From: Pseudoalteromonas sp. P1-25
GTDB lineage: Bacteria; Pseudomonadota; Gammaproteobacteria; Enterobacterales; Alteromonadaceae
Assembly: GCF_001401805.1 (NCBI RefSeq)
Contig: NZ_LKDW01000006.1
Location: 62,001 to 126,000, forward strand
Direction: 5' to 3'
Length of the DNA: 64,000 nt
Both the position numbers and the translations under genes were made by a program. The notes under the pieces are model-generated. The model made no database searches and was not told the origin of the DNA. It worked only from the letters and a program-made list of their open reading frames with translations. Shown here in pieces: positions 24,903 to 33,011 of the stretch; position 1 is the stretch's first letter; each line of letters begins with the position of its first letter.

Positions 24903-26558
24903 CTATCGGCTTCTGACTAGGCGTACATACGCGTATTTTTCTTTCGGGTAAGCTAAGTCATTCCCATTACTCATATCTATAATGTACGCTTGCGATAAGC
25001 TGGTACCATCGGCTGCAGTTTGTGATGTCCAGTACGGTAAATTAACATCATCTATAGCGCCTGCTGCTGGCATATTAGGGAAAAACGCTTCATCAATTAA
25101 TACGTTTTCGCCCTGCTTGCCATAATCTATTAAGCTCAAGAGCTCAGTGTAAGTCGGTAAGCGCCAATTGGTACCGCCGCAAAAGTCTAAGTCGTTCACT
25201 TCATTTATATAGGTTTGCACACCACAGCTTGTATCATCTGGGCAGGTGGTATTTGCGGTACTGGTATCGGTAAAGGTTGTCGTGCCTAAATCCCAAAAGT
25301 AATGATTTTGGCCATCACGCAAGGTGGTATTAGGTAATGTACCTGACTCTACACTTTTAACCTCCCATACAAGCCCCGTTACGTTGTCGCGAATGCAAGT
25401 AAAGTCGTCACTATCATCAGCTACTTCATCAGCAAATTGATTTAGCTTAGTGTAGTCAAAGGCAAGGTTACCTTGGCCTGCTTTATCGAGTTGATTGGCA
25501 AAGCTGTCTCGGCCAAGCTCTGCATCTTGTCCTGGAAAATCACTACTTTGGCAATTGATACGTTGGGTATTGTTATAACACTCGCCTAGGCCACTGTCGT
25601 TGATTAACCCTAATGCTTTTGGAGATACATCAATAAATACGGTATCGATGTCAGTGCGCCCTTTAGAATCAGTAACAGTGACTTCAAAGCTCAATGTGGT
25701 ATCTAAATCAACGTCGGAGGCAAAAAATGTCGTGGTACATTGGCTAGTATTTGCCAGTGTTTCGGCATTGCCTGTTAATTGTTGCCAGCTACATGAAAAC
25801 GTATCTGTTAGGGTGTCACTTTCACTTGCATCTAAGGTTACTTCCTCAAATTCTTCAACGTTTTGGTCATCTCCGGCATTAGCCACAACCAGCTCGTCTG
25901 TTTTATTGAGTGTCATACTGTATTCAGTACTTGCCTCGCCGCCTTCGTCATCGGTAACGCTTAACTGCCACACTAAATTAGTATTTGACTCAAGCAGCGG
26001 GTGGCTAAAACTTACCGTTGAATTATCAAAGTCGGTTACATCTAAATCGGGGCCTGAAATTAATTCCCACTGATAACTATTAATTTGACCGTTTTCATCT
26101 GGATCGCTCGACTCTTCAGCGCTCAAAGTTACGGTATCATTATAGGTCGAAGGCAGTGTTTCAGGAGCTATTTGACTCACAACAGCAAGTGGTAACTGGT
26201 TGCTTGAAGTAATAAATATACTCACATTGTCACTCACTAAGCTGCCGTTATCTGTTTGATAGCTTACAGATAGTACAAGTTCACTATCGGCTTTAACATC
26301 GGGAGCTGTAATAGTTTGCTCTGCACCTTCAAGCGGAAAGCCGTCCACTGACGGGCCGCTAACGCGCTGCCAAGTAAAGGTACCGTCTGCCGGTGAGCCT
26401 TGCGCGGTAATGGTAAACTCTGTTTTTTCTACAACTTGAAGATCGTTTCCTGCATTGACCGTAGTTTCAACAGTAGAGTCATCACTACCGCCGCCTCCAC
26501 CGCCACAGGCAGCCAATAAAAAACAAGATATAAGGGGAGCAAAAGCAAACGCTTTCAT
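24903..26558 (-). CDS. Lipoprotein with Ig/PKD-like repeats and a C-terminal DUF1566-type domain
   Basis: 551 residues from the ATG at 26556-26558, which has AGG eight bases upstream; an in-frame GTG at 26565 overlaps that site. A lipobox LAAC puts the lipidated Cys at residue 18, followed by a poly-Gly tract. Three or so PKD/REJ-like beta-sandwich repeats follow (about 30-310; repeated cores such as SADGTFTWQRVSGP, QINSYQWELISGP and DTFSCSWQQLTGN). The C-terminal domain (about 330-551) has GLVWEVKS, WRLPTYTELLSLIDYG and YAYVRLVRSR, like its downstream neighbour. A surface-displayed adhesion or binding role is only inferred from the architecture. Confidence 0.82.
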   Translation of the reverse strand: MKAFAFAPLISCFLLAACGGGGGGSDDSTVETTVNAGNDLQVVEKTEFTITAQGSPADGTFTWQRVSGPSVDGFPLEGAEQTITAPDVKADSELVLSVSYQTDNGSLVSDNVSIFITSSNQLPLAVVSQIAPETLPSTYNDTVTLSAEESSDPDENGQINSYQWELISGPDLDVTDFDNSTVSFSHPLLESNTNLVWQLSVTDDEGGEASTEYSMTLNKTDELVVANAGDDQNVEEFEEVTLDASESDTLTDTFSCSWQQLTGNAETLANTSQCTTTFFASDVDLDTTLSFEVTVTDSKGRTDIDTVFIDVSPKALGLINDSGLGECYNNTQRINCQSSDFPGQDAELGRDSFANQLDKAGQGNLAFDYTKLNQFADEVADDSDDFTCIRDNVTGLVWEVKSVESGTLPNTTLRDGQNHYFWDLGTTTFTDTSTANTTCPDDTSCGVQTYINEVNDLDFCGGTNWRLPTYTELLSLIDYGKQGENVLIDEAFFPNMPAAGAIDDVNLPYWTSQTAADGTSLSQAYIIDMSNGNDLAYPKEKYAYVRLVRSR

Positions 26559-26627
26559 AAAACGCACCTATAATGTCAAATAATTACTATAGAGTAATTA
26601 CTAGCAATAAAGATGCCATTAAGAGTT

Positions 26628-26836
26628 ATACCAATTCGCTTAATTAGGTGATCTACTTTGAGGCAGGAAATATGTGTTAATAACTAGGTAATAAATGCGC
26701 TATTTAGTTGCTCTCGCCAATTGTTCCTGTATTGCGCGAGCTTCTGCATCCATGCAGCCGAAATGGAAAATTTTTTAACGCAGGAAGCGGCACGTTTAGC
26801 CCCGCAAAATGGTTAAATATTATTGTACATTGGTAT
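26628..26836. mobile_element. MITE-like element with 8-bp terminal inverted repeats
   Basis: A 209-bp non-coding segment bounded by ATACCAAT at the left and ATTGGTAT at the right, with TT/TA flanks. It contains an internal dyad CTGCATCCATGCAG (26743-26756) and no open frame. Short elements with ATACCAAT-type ends are widespread between genes in Pseudoalteromonas and relatives as far as I recall. The right end coincides with the stop codon of the next gene: the first base of TTA (minus-strand TAA) is the last base of the inverted repeat. Confidence 0.55.
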
Positions 26837-27168
26837 TACATATACGTATCTTGATGAATACGCACAAACAGCTTAGTGCCTATTTTAGAGTAATCTACTT
26901 TGTATTCACGTCCATCAAGCGCCTGAATAAACAATAGCTGTTTTTCTTCGCCAAAAATATCCGCGCTACTTACATTAACAATTTCAAGGTACCGCTCTTT
27001 GGCATCTCGCCGGTTTTTAGGTAGGTCCTCTTTAAACGGCTCTAAACCATTTTGAGTTACCTTTATACGTGGGTGCTGCTCTGCATTTACAATGACTAGA
27101 TCAAGCTTTTTATCTTTATGGATGATGGTATTGCGACCACTTTTAATAAAAGATCTTTCTTGGCTCAT
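26836..27168 (-). CDS. Hypothetical protein, 110 residues
   Basis: I do not recognise this protein. It is soluble, with no signal peptide or membrane segment, highly charged (Lys, Arg, Asp, Glu) and predicted mixed alpha/beta. Visible segments include SGRNTIIHKDKKLDLVIVNA and LLFIQALDGREYKVDYSKIG. It lies 20 bp after the DUF2982-like gene, with AGGAAAAATA before its ATG, so the two are probably co-transcribed. Its stop codon overlaps the end of the MITE-like element. Confidence 0.6.
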   Translation of the reverse strand: MSQERSFIKSGRNTIIHKDKKLDLVIVNAEQHPRIKVTQNGLEPFKEDLPKNRRDAKERYLEIVNVSSADIFGEEKQLLFIQALDGREYKVDYSKIGTKLFVRIHQDTYM

Positions 27169-27188
27169 TATTTTTCCTACTATCGCAT

Positions 27189-27893
27189 TTAGTGTCCAAC
27201 TTGCGATGCTATAAACCGTTCAGGTGCGCGTTTCCATTTATTTAAGTCGGCACTAAACGACCAAATGTCTGTCTCTAATACACTTGCGGGTAACAGTAAA
27301 TTATACCCCGTTAACAACTCAAGGTGCTTCGCTCTGTTAGCAAACATAGCTATGAGTCCAGTATAGCTAAATCCTTTAGGTGAAGTGTATTGTGTCTCTT
27401 CTATTAACCATTCTGATGGGCAATTGCCATTTTTGCAATGTTTTTGAACAGCTTGCATAAATAAATTACGTTGCTCTATCAGTAGTTTTCCGGCGATGCG
27501 TGGATGTATAGCGCTTAAAAATTCGTCCATATCATTGAGTTTTAAACCCACTGCGTTTAATTCAAGGTATTCAAGGCCGTCAGCCACCTTAGGAATACCG
27601 CTGTGGTGCAGATTACTGACATTTAACTGCCACTGACCGTACTTATGCTGATACACAAGTAAGTACTCACTAAGTAGTAAACTATAATATGGCTCCTGTG
27701 TTTTTAAAAAACCAATAAAGATAGCCGCTATGCACATACTGACTAAAAATATTTCTATTAAGCTAATTTCACCCGGGCGCAATAAATTAAACAGCATAAT
27801 AAATACTAAACCTATGCTGCCGACAGAGAGTACTTCAATGCCATTGCGTGAGCCTTGCGCTCTGTATTTTATTATTGAATTTTGCTTAGCCAT
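27189..27893 (-). CDS. DUF2982-like membrane protein
   Basis: 234 residues from the ATG at 27891-27893, giving an N-terminus MAKQNSIIKYRAQGSRNG; a TTG start at 27929 would add 12 hydrophobic residues and has a poorly placed ribosome site. Two close membrane segments (about 22-40 and 46-65) are followed by a soluble domain, including EPYYSLLLSEYLLVYQHKYGQW and DGLEYLELNAVGLKLNDMDEFL. The sequence recalls the DUF2982 family of Alteromonadales and Vibrionales, which has no known function. That family assignment is from memory and moderate. It is divergent from the RND efflux operon. Confidence 0.65.
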   Translation of the reverse strand: MAKQNSIIKYRAQGSRNGIEVLSVGSIGLVFIMLFNLLRPGEISLIEIFLVSMCIAAIFIGFLKTQEPYYSLLLSEYLLVYQHKYGQWQLNVSNLHHSGIPKVADGLEYLELNAVGLKLNDMDEFLSAIHPRIAGKLLIEQRNLFMQAVQKHCKNGNCPSEWLIEETQYTSPKGFSYTGLIAMFANRAKHLELLTGYNLLLPASVLETDIWSFSADLNKWKRAPERFIASQVGH

Positions 27894-28032
27894 ATTGGTA
27901 AAAAGCCATATAGAATAAAAACATAACAATACCCCAGAGTATTATTTTTCTAATTGTTAAACAGGTTTTACACTGTGCTTGTGGCTTCATTGTTTTATCA
28001 TAATTTTAGCGTTAAATGGGAACAAGTAATTA

Positions 28033-28073
28033 GTCTCATAAATTTTTACGCCTAACGCACAAATTTATGAGAC
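28033..28073. promoter_or_regulatory. Perfect 13-bp inverted repeat upstream of the RND operon
   Basis: GTCTCATAAATTT and AAATTTATGAGAC are separated by 15 bases. The dyad lies 58 bases before the efflux adaptor start and 140 bases from the divergent DUF2982-like gene. It looks like a regulator binding site or an RNA hairpin in the leader. No regulator gene is adjacent. Confidence 0.55.
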
Positions 28074-28130
28074 ACATAACCGCCTTTCCACGGTCTTATT
28101 TCGTACAATACTTACAATTTATTTTCAGGT

Positions 28131-29192
28131 ATGAAAACGATGTACTCAAAACAGTCAGGTAAAGCCCTTTTTCCATTTCTAATTTCGCTTCTTGTTATTT
28201 TAAGTGTGTACCTATATTTACCATCTAGCCATGGTGAACAATCTAATTCAAGTAATAAGGCAACAAGAGTTAGCGCTCATACGGTATCGTCTCAAGAAAA
28301 CACCGTTATGATTGAAGCCATAGGCAGTGCACGTGCAAATCAAGCTATTTATATTAAAAGCGCACAAAGCGATTATGTCACCCACATTTATTTTGAAGAT
28401 GGTGACTTAGTTAGTAAAGGCCAACGCCTTGTGCAATTACAAAATAAACAAGAGCAGTACGCAGTAAAAGAGTTAAACATTAACTTAAAAGAGGAGAAAC
28501 GCCAGTTAAGTCGCCTTACCGAGCTTTCTCGCACACAATCTACCGCTAAATCATTGTTAGAAGAGCAACTTTCTCGTGTAGATGCTACGCAAGCACAACT
28601 AGAAAGCGCTAAAACCAAACTTGACGAGCTACTAATCACTGCACCATTTTCTGGCTTATTAGGTAAACGAGAAGTATCTATCGGTGCTTATGTAAGCAGC
28701 GATACAGTTATTACAACGCTCGATGATATTAGTATTATAAAAGTTGACTTTAAAGTTCCTGAAAAATATTTATCTCAACTTAGCCTTGGCATGAAAGTAC
28801 ATACCCAAAATGACGCCTACCCAGGTAACACCTTTACCGGCAAAGTTACTCATATAAGTTCCCGTATTGATTCGGTTACCCGCAGTGTTGAAGTAACCGC
28901 AAGCTTTGCTAATAAATCAGGATTACTGCGACCTGGCATGCTTTTAAATACCGCCCTTGAACTCAGTAGTAATCAGGCGCTTATGGTGCCAGAGAAAGCC
29001 GTGATCCCACTGCAAGATAAACACTATGTGTACCAAGTAAAAGAGGGCATTGTCAATAAGGTAGAAGTGCATGTTGCTGGCAGAAATAACGGGTGGGTAG
29101 CAATTGATGAAGGCCTTAGCGATGGTGTGCAAGTAATTACCGAAGGTATTATAAAAATTCGCCCTGGTAGCAAAGTAAGTGTTGAGGGTTAA
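28131..29192 (+). CDS. RND efflux membrane-fusion (periplasmic adaptor) protein
   Basis: 353 residues linking an inner-membrane RND pump to an outer-membrane channel. An N-terminal membrane anchor (about 12-30) is followed by a lipoyl half-motif (IEAIGSARANQAIYIKSAQSD and DLVSKGQRLVQLQNKQEQ), a short helical hairpin (about 110-160) and the second lipoyl half (ITAPFSGLLGKREVSIGAYV). The beta-barrel and membrane-proximal domains end the protein. The ATG follows TCAGGT closely; a second ATG three codons on is also possible. It ends three bases before the pump gene, so the two are one operon. No TolC-type gene is included. Confidence 0.93.
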   Translation: MKTMYSKQSGKALFPFLISLLVILSVYLYLPSSHGEQSNSSNKATRVSAHTVSSQENTVMIEAIGSARANQAIYIKSAQSDYVTHIYFEDGDLVSKGQRLVQLQNKQEQYAVKELNINLKEEKRQLSRLTELSRTQSTAKSLLEEQLSRVDATQAQLESAKTKLDELLITAPFSGLLGKREVSIGAYVSSDTVITTLDDISIIKVDFKVPEKYLSQLSLGMKVHTQNDAYPGNTFTGKVTHISSRIDSVTRSVEVTASFANKSGLLRPGMLLNTALELSSNQALMVPEKAVIPLQDKHYVYQVKEGIVNKVEVHVAGRNNGWVAIDEGLSDGVQVITEGIIKIRPGSKVSVEG

Positions 29193-29195
29193 TCG

Positions 29196-32100
29196 GTGAA
29201 AATTACAGATACGAGTGTCAAACGCCCTGTTTTTGCCATAGTAATTAACTTACTACTGCTTACATTTGGGTTGGTAGCCTTTTCGATGCTACCACTTAGA
29301 GAATACCCTGATATTGAAACCCCTATTGTCAGTATTAGTACTGACTATACCGGTGCGTCGGCAGAAATAGTCGAGACAAAAATAACGCAAATATTAGAAA
29401 ACAGGATATCGGGCATTGAAGGTATTAAAAGTATTAACTCTTCAAGTAGAAACGGGCGCTCTAATATTGTTATCGAATTTGATATTAGCCGTGATATTGA
29501 TGCAGCCTCAAACGATGTACGAGAGCGAGTTGCGCGTGCACTAGATAACCTACCAGAGCAAGTACGCCCGCCAGAGGTCTCTAAGTCAAACAGCGACGAG
29601 AGCCCTATTGCTTGGTTTGTACTCAACAGTGAAACTATGAACTCGTTGCAATTGAGCGATTATGCACAACGCTTTATTGTCGACCGATTAGCCGTAGTAG
29701 ATGGTGTATCAAATGTCCGTATTGGCGGTGAGCGTCAATACGCCATGAAAATTTGGTTAAACCGCCAAGCCATGGCTGCACGTGGTATCACTTCAAGCGA
29801 TATCGAAAATACCCTGCGCAGTGAAAACGTAGAACTACCAGCAGGTGAAATTGAATCTATCGACCGCGACTTTACCGTACGTACAGCGCGTAGTTATAAA
29901 GATCAACGTGATTTTCAAAACTTAGTTATTAAACGCGGTGAAGACGGCTATCTTGTACGCTTAGGTGAAGTGGCTGACGTACAGTTAGAAGCCGCCGACG
30001 ATGAAAGCCTGTTCCGTGGTAACGGCCGTAACATGATTGGTCTAGGCATCGTAAAGCAAGCTAAAGCAAACACGTTAACGGTGGTAGATAACGCGCGCAG
30101 TGAGCTTGAAAAAATAAAACGTAACCTGCCAGAGGGCACCACTATTCAAGATAGCTACGACTCGTCTGTTTTTATTAAAGAGTCAATTAGCGAGGTTTAC
30201 AGTACGCTTGCCATTTCTATGGGATTAGTGGTGTTAATCATTTTTATCTTTTTAGGTAATATTCGCGCTACACTTATCCCTGCCGTTACAGTGCCCGTTG
30301 CCCTTGTTGGCAGCTTTATGTTTTTGCTTGCCATGGGGTACTCAATCAACTTATTAACCCTGCTTGCATTAGTGCTAGCGATAGGCCTAGTTGTAGATGA
30401 CGCCATTGTAATGCTTGAAAATATTCACCGTCGGATTGAGCTTGGCGAGCCTCCCCTATTAGCCGCCTTTAGAGGCGCCCGTGAAGTAGGTTTTGCAATT
30501 ATTGCGACAACACTTGTGCTTATTTCGGTGTTTGTACCTTTAGTGTTTATGGATGGGCGAATTGGCGCCTTATTTACAGAGTTTGCGATGGCTGTAAGCG
30601 CCGCGGTGTTTTTCTCTAGTATTACGGCCCTTACGCTTTCGCCTGCGCTATGCTCTAAAGTTTTAAAAGCGTCAGAAAAAGAAAGTAAATTTAGCCAATG
30701 GATGGACCGCGTTTTTAGCAAAATTGAAAACAGTTACCGCCAATCGCTCACCTCAAACATGACCAAAAAATGGGGGCTTATGGTAAGCCTTGTGCTAGCT
30801 GGTTTTGTGAGCTATTCATTGTTTTTACAAGTCCCCTCAGAACTGACACCAAAAGAAGACCGAGGCACCTTTTTTATTATGATGAGCGGCCCTGAAGGCG
30901 CAAGTTATGAAAATAACGCTGCCAATATGGCAAAAATAGAAGAGCGCCTGCTGCCTTACTCTGAGGCTGGAGAGTTGAGCCGCGTGCTAGTGCGTGTTCC
31001 TGGTTGGGGCGGCAGTGGCGGTGTAGCCATTGTAGGTATGGCCGATTGGGATAAACGCAAGCGCTCTACCTGGGAAGTAATGGATGAAATAAGCGCTAAA
31101 ATGACCGAGGTAACAGACGTACGTGCCTTTGCTATTATGCGCCGTGGTATTGGCGGTGGAGGCTCTTCTCGTCCTATTGAGTTTGTACTGCAAGGTAACG
31201 ATTACGAGCAGCTTGCTGATTGGCGCGACCGCATTATAGAGCGCGCAGAAAAGAACCCTGGCTTGGTAAGAATCGATCATGACTACAAAGAAACCTTTCC
31301 ACAGTTTTTGGTCAGCATAGATAAAAACAAAGCCGCTGATTTAGGTGTATCGGTATCAGATGTAGGCACAACCCTTGAAACCATGTTAGGTCAGCGCCGC
31401 GTAACCACCTTTATTGACCGCGGTGAAGAATACGATGTAATTTTAAAAGGCACGAAGCAAGACTTTACAAACCCTACAGATATTTCAAATATTTACCTTA
31501 AATCGCGCAGTGGTGAGCTTGTTCCGCTAGATAGCCTTATCAGCTTAAAAGAAGAAGCAACAGCATCACGCTTAAACCGTTATAACCGTATGCGTGCTAT
31601 TACACTTAGCGCTAACCTTGCAGAGGGCTATACGCTTGAACAAGCACTTAACTTTTTAAACAAAGTAGCCGCAGAGGAAAACGACATCGATGGCGCAGTA
31701 GATTACAAAGGTGAATCGCAGTTATTTTACGAAGGCGAATCAGCTATGACCTATGTGTTTGTGCTTGCACTGACTGTGACCTTTTTAGTTTTAGCGGCGC
31801 AATTTGAAAGCTTTATCCACCCGTTTGTAATTATGCTTACGGTCCCCCTTGGCTTAATGGGCGCTATGTTTGGCCTATGGGCCACAGGTCTTACACTCAA
31901 TATTTACAGTCAAATTGGTATTGTAATGCTGATAGGATTAAGCGCTAAAAATGGTATTTTAATAGTCGAATTTACCAACCAACTGCGCGATAAGGGCATT
32001 GAATTTAGCGAGGCTATTTTGCAAGCGGCCACTCAACGCCTGCGCCCAATAATAATGACCTCTCTGACCACAGTAATGAGCGCGGTGCCTTTAGTATTAG

Positions 32101-32303
32101 CATCGGGCCCAGGCGCAGAAAGTCGCATGGTAATTGGTGTGGTGGTATTTACAGGCGTTATAGTATCAACATTACTAACACTGTATGTTGTCCCTACAGC
32201 GTACTATGCCCTAGCTCGCAACACACAATCGCCCGAGTTTTTGCAGCAAAAATTAAATAAGCAAGCCGACTCTCACCCGCTAAAAGACAGCGAAGAAACT
32301 TAA
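29196..32303 (+). CDS. RND-family multidrug efflux permease
   Basis: 1035 residues, the usual size of the hydrophobe/amphiphile RND pumps. The GTG start has GAGGG seven bases upstream, inside the end of the adaptor gene. The N-terminus VKRPVFAIVINLLLL is the first of twelve membrane segments. The proton-relay pair Asp-Asp is in LAIGLVVDDAIVMLEN in the fourth segment, and the helix motif GLSAKNGILIVEF is in the tenth. Two large periplasmic loops follow segments 1 and 7. Substrates cannot be assigned from sequence. The protein is full-length with no disruption. Confidence 0.95.
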   Translation: MKITDTSVKRPVFAIVINLLLLTFGLVAFSMLPLREYPDIETPIVSISTDYTGASAEIVETKITQILENRISGIEGIKSINSSSRNGRSNIVIEFDISRDIDAASNDVRERVARALDNLPEQVRPPEVSKSNSDESPIAWFVLNSETMNSLQLSDYAQRFIVDRLAVVDGVSNVRIGGERQYAMKIWLNRQAMAARGITSSDIENTLRSENVELPAGEIESIDRDFTVRTARSYKDQRDFQNLVIKRGEDGYLVRLGEVADVQLEAADDESLFRGNGRNMIGLGIVKQAKANTLTVVDNARSELEKIKRNLPEGTTIQDSYDSSVFIKESISEVYSTLAISMGLVVLIIFIFLGNIRATLIPAVTVPVALVGSFMFLLAMGYSINLLTLLALVLAIGLVVDDAIVMLENIHRRIELGEPPLLAAFRGAREVGFAIIATTLVLISVFVPLVFMDGRIGALFTEFAMAVSAAVFFSSITALTLSPALCSKVLKASEKESKFSQWMDRVFSKIENSYRQSLTSNMTKKWGLMVSLVLAGFVSYSLFLQVPSELTPKEDRGTFFIMMSGPEGASYENNAANMAKIEERLLPYSEAGELSRVLVRVPGWGGSGGVAIVGMADWDKRKRSTWEVMDEISAKMTEVTDVRAFAIMRRGIGGGGSSRPIEFVLQGNDYEQLADWRDRIIERAEKNPGLVRIDHDYKETFPQFLVSIDKNKAADLGVSVSDVGTTLETMLGQRRVTTFIDRGEEYDVILKGTKQDFTNPTDISNIYLKSRSGELVPLDSLISLKEEATASRLNRYNRMRAITLSANLAEGYTLEQALNFLNKVAAEENDIDGAVDYKGESQLFYEGESAMTYVFVLALTVTFLVLAAQFESFIHPFVIMLTVPLGLMGAMFGLWATGLTLNIYSQIGIVMLIGLSAKNGILIVEFTNQLRDKGIEFSEAILQAATQRLRPIIMTSLTTVMSAVPLVLASGPGAESRMVIGVVVFTGVIVSTLLTLYVVPTAYYALARNTQSPEFLQQKLNKQADSHPLKDSEET

Positions 32304-32315
32304 CTGAGCTTAGAC

Positions 32316-32342
32316 TGCGCCGTAACTTGCTGTTGCGGCGCA
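32316..32342 (+). terminator. Probable terminator of the RND operon
   Basis: The stem TGCGCCG / CGGCGCA extends inward through AAC / GTT. It lies 12 bases after the pump stop and before msrA. The following T-run is weak. Confidence 0.5.
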
Positions 32343-32392
32343 ATCAATTTATGCTCGCTGTAATACTGCAACATACATAATTAGGACAACTT

Positions 32393-32929
32393 ATGAGCAC
32401 ATCAACACAACTAGCAACATTTGGTGGAGGCTGTTTTTGGTGTATAGACGCCGCATTCAGGCGTGTAAAGGGTGTACTTAATGTCAGCTCAGGTTACACT
32501 GGCGGCAATACCGACAACCCCACATATAAATCGGTTTGCTCAGGTACAACAGGTCATGCTGAGGTTGTTCAACTGGAGTTTGACAGCGATGTAGTGAGCT
32601 TTGAAACCCTGCTTAGCATGTTTTTTACCTTACACGATGCCACACAATTAAATCGCCAAGGTAACGATATTGGCACACAGTATAGAAGTGTTGTTTATTA
32701 CCACAACGATGCACAATTAAAGCAAACCAATGAGATGATAGCCCAGCTACAAAATCATATTAGCGAGCCAATAGTGACAGAGGTTAGCCCTGCTACAACG
32801 TATTACCCTGCAGAGCATTATCATCAAGATTACTACAACGAAAACCCACAGCAAGGTTACTGTAGTATTTTAATAGCACCTAAATTACACAAGTTTGAAA
32901 CTGTATTTAAAGCGTTTTTAGCTGACTAG
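32393..32929 (+). CDS. msrA: Peptide methionine-S-sulfoxide reductase MsrA
   Basis: Repairs oxidised methionine (S epimer) in proteins, using thioredoxin as reductant. 178 residues with the catalytic GCFWC motif (Cys14 nucleophile, Cys17), GYTGG near residue 42, and the AEHYHQDYY segment near 143-151. The Cys in GYC (residue 157) is a candidate resolving cysteine. An AGGAC ribosome site precedes the ATG. Single gene with its own terminator. Confidence 0.95.
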   Translation: MSTSTQLATFGGGCFWCIDAAFRRVKGVLNVSSGYTGGNTDNPTYKSVCSGTTGHAEVVQLEFDSDVVSFETLLSMFFTLHDATQLNRQGNDIGTQYRSVVYYHNDAQLKQTNEMIAQLQNHISEPIVTEVSPATTYYPAEHYHQDYYNENPQQGYCSILIAPKLHKFETVFKAFLAD

Positions 32930-32966
32930 CTAATTTGCGTTGTTAAATTGATTCTAAACACACATT

Positions 32967-32994
32967 AAAAAGCCCGATATAAATCGGGCTTTTG
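32967..32994. terminator. Bidirectional terminator between msrA and the B12 receptor gene
   Basis: The stem AAAAGCCCGAT / ATCGGGCTTTT with an ATAA loop lies between convergent genes and has A and T runs on the two sides. Confidence 0.9.
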
Positions 32995-33011
32995 TATATT
33001 AAAAAACGCTA

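Noticed and set aside
25600..26073. Plus-strand open frame of 157 codons opposite the PKD-type lipoprotein gene
   Set aside because: It is antisense to a well-supported lipoprotein gene, has no ribosome site, and its Ser/Val-rich composition mirrors the opposite strand.
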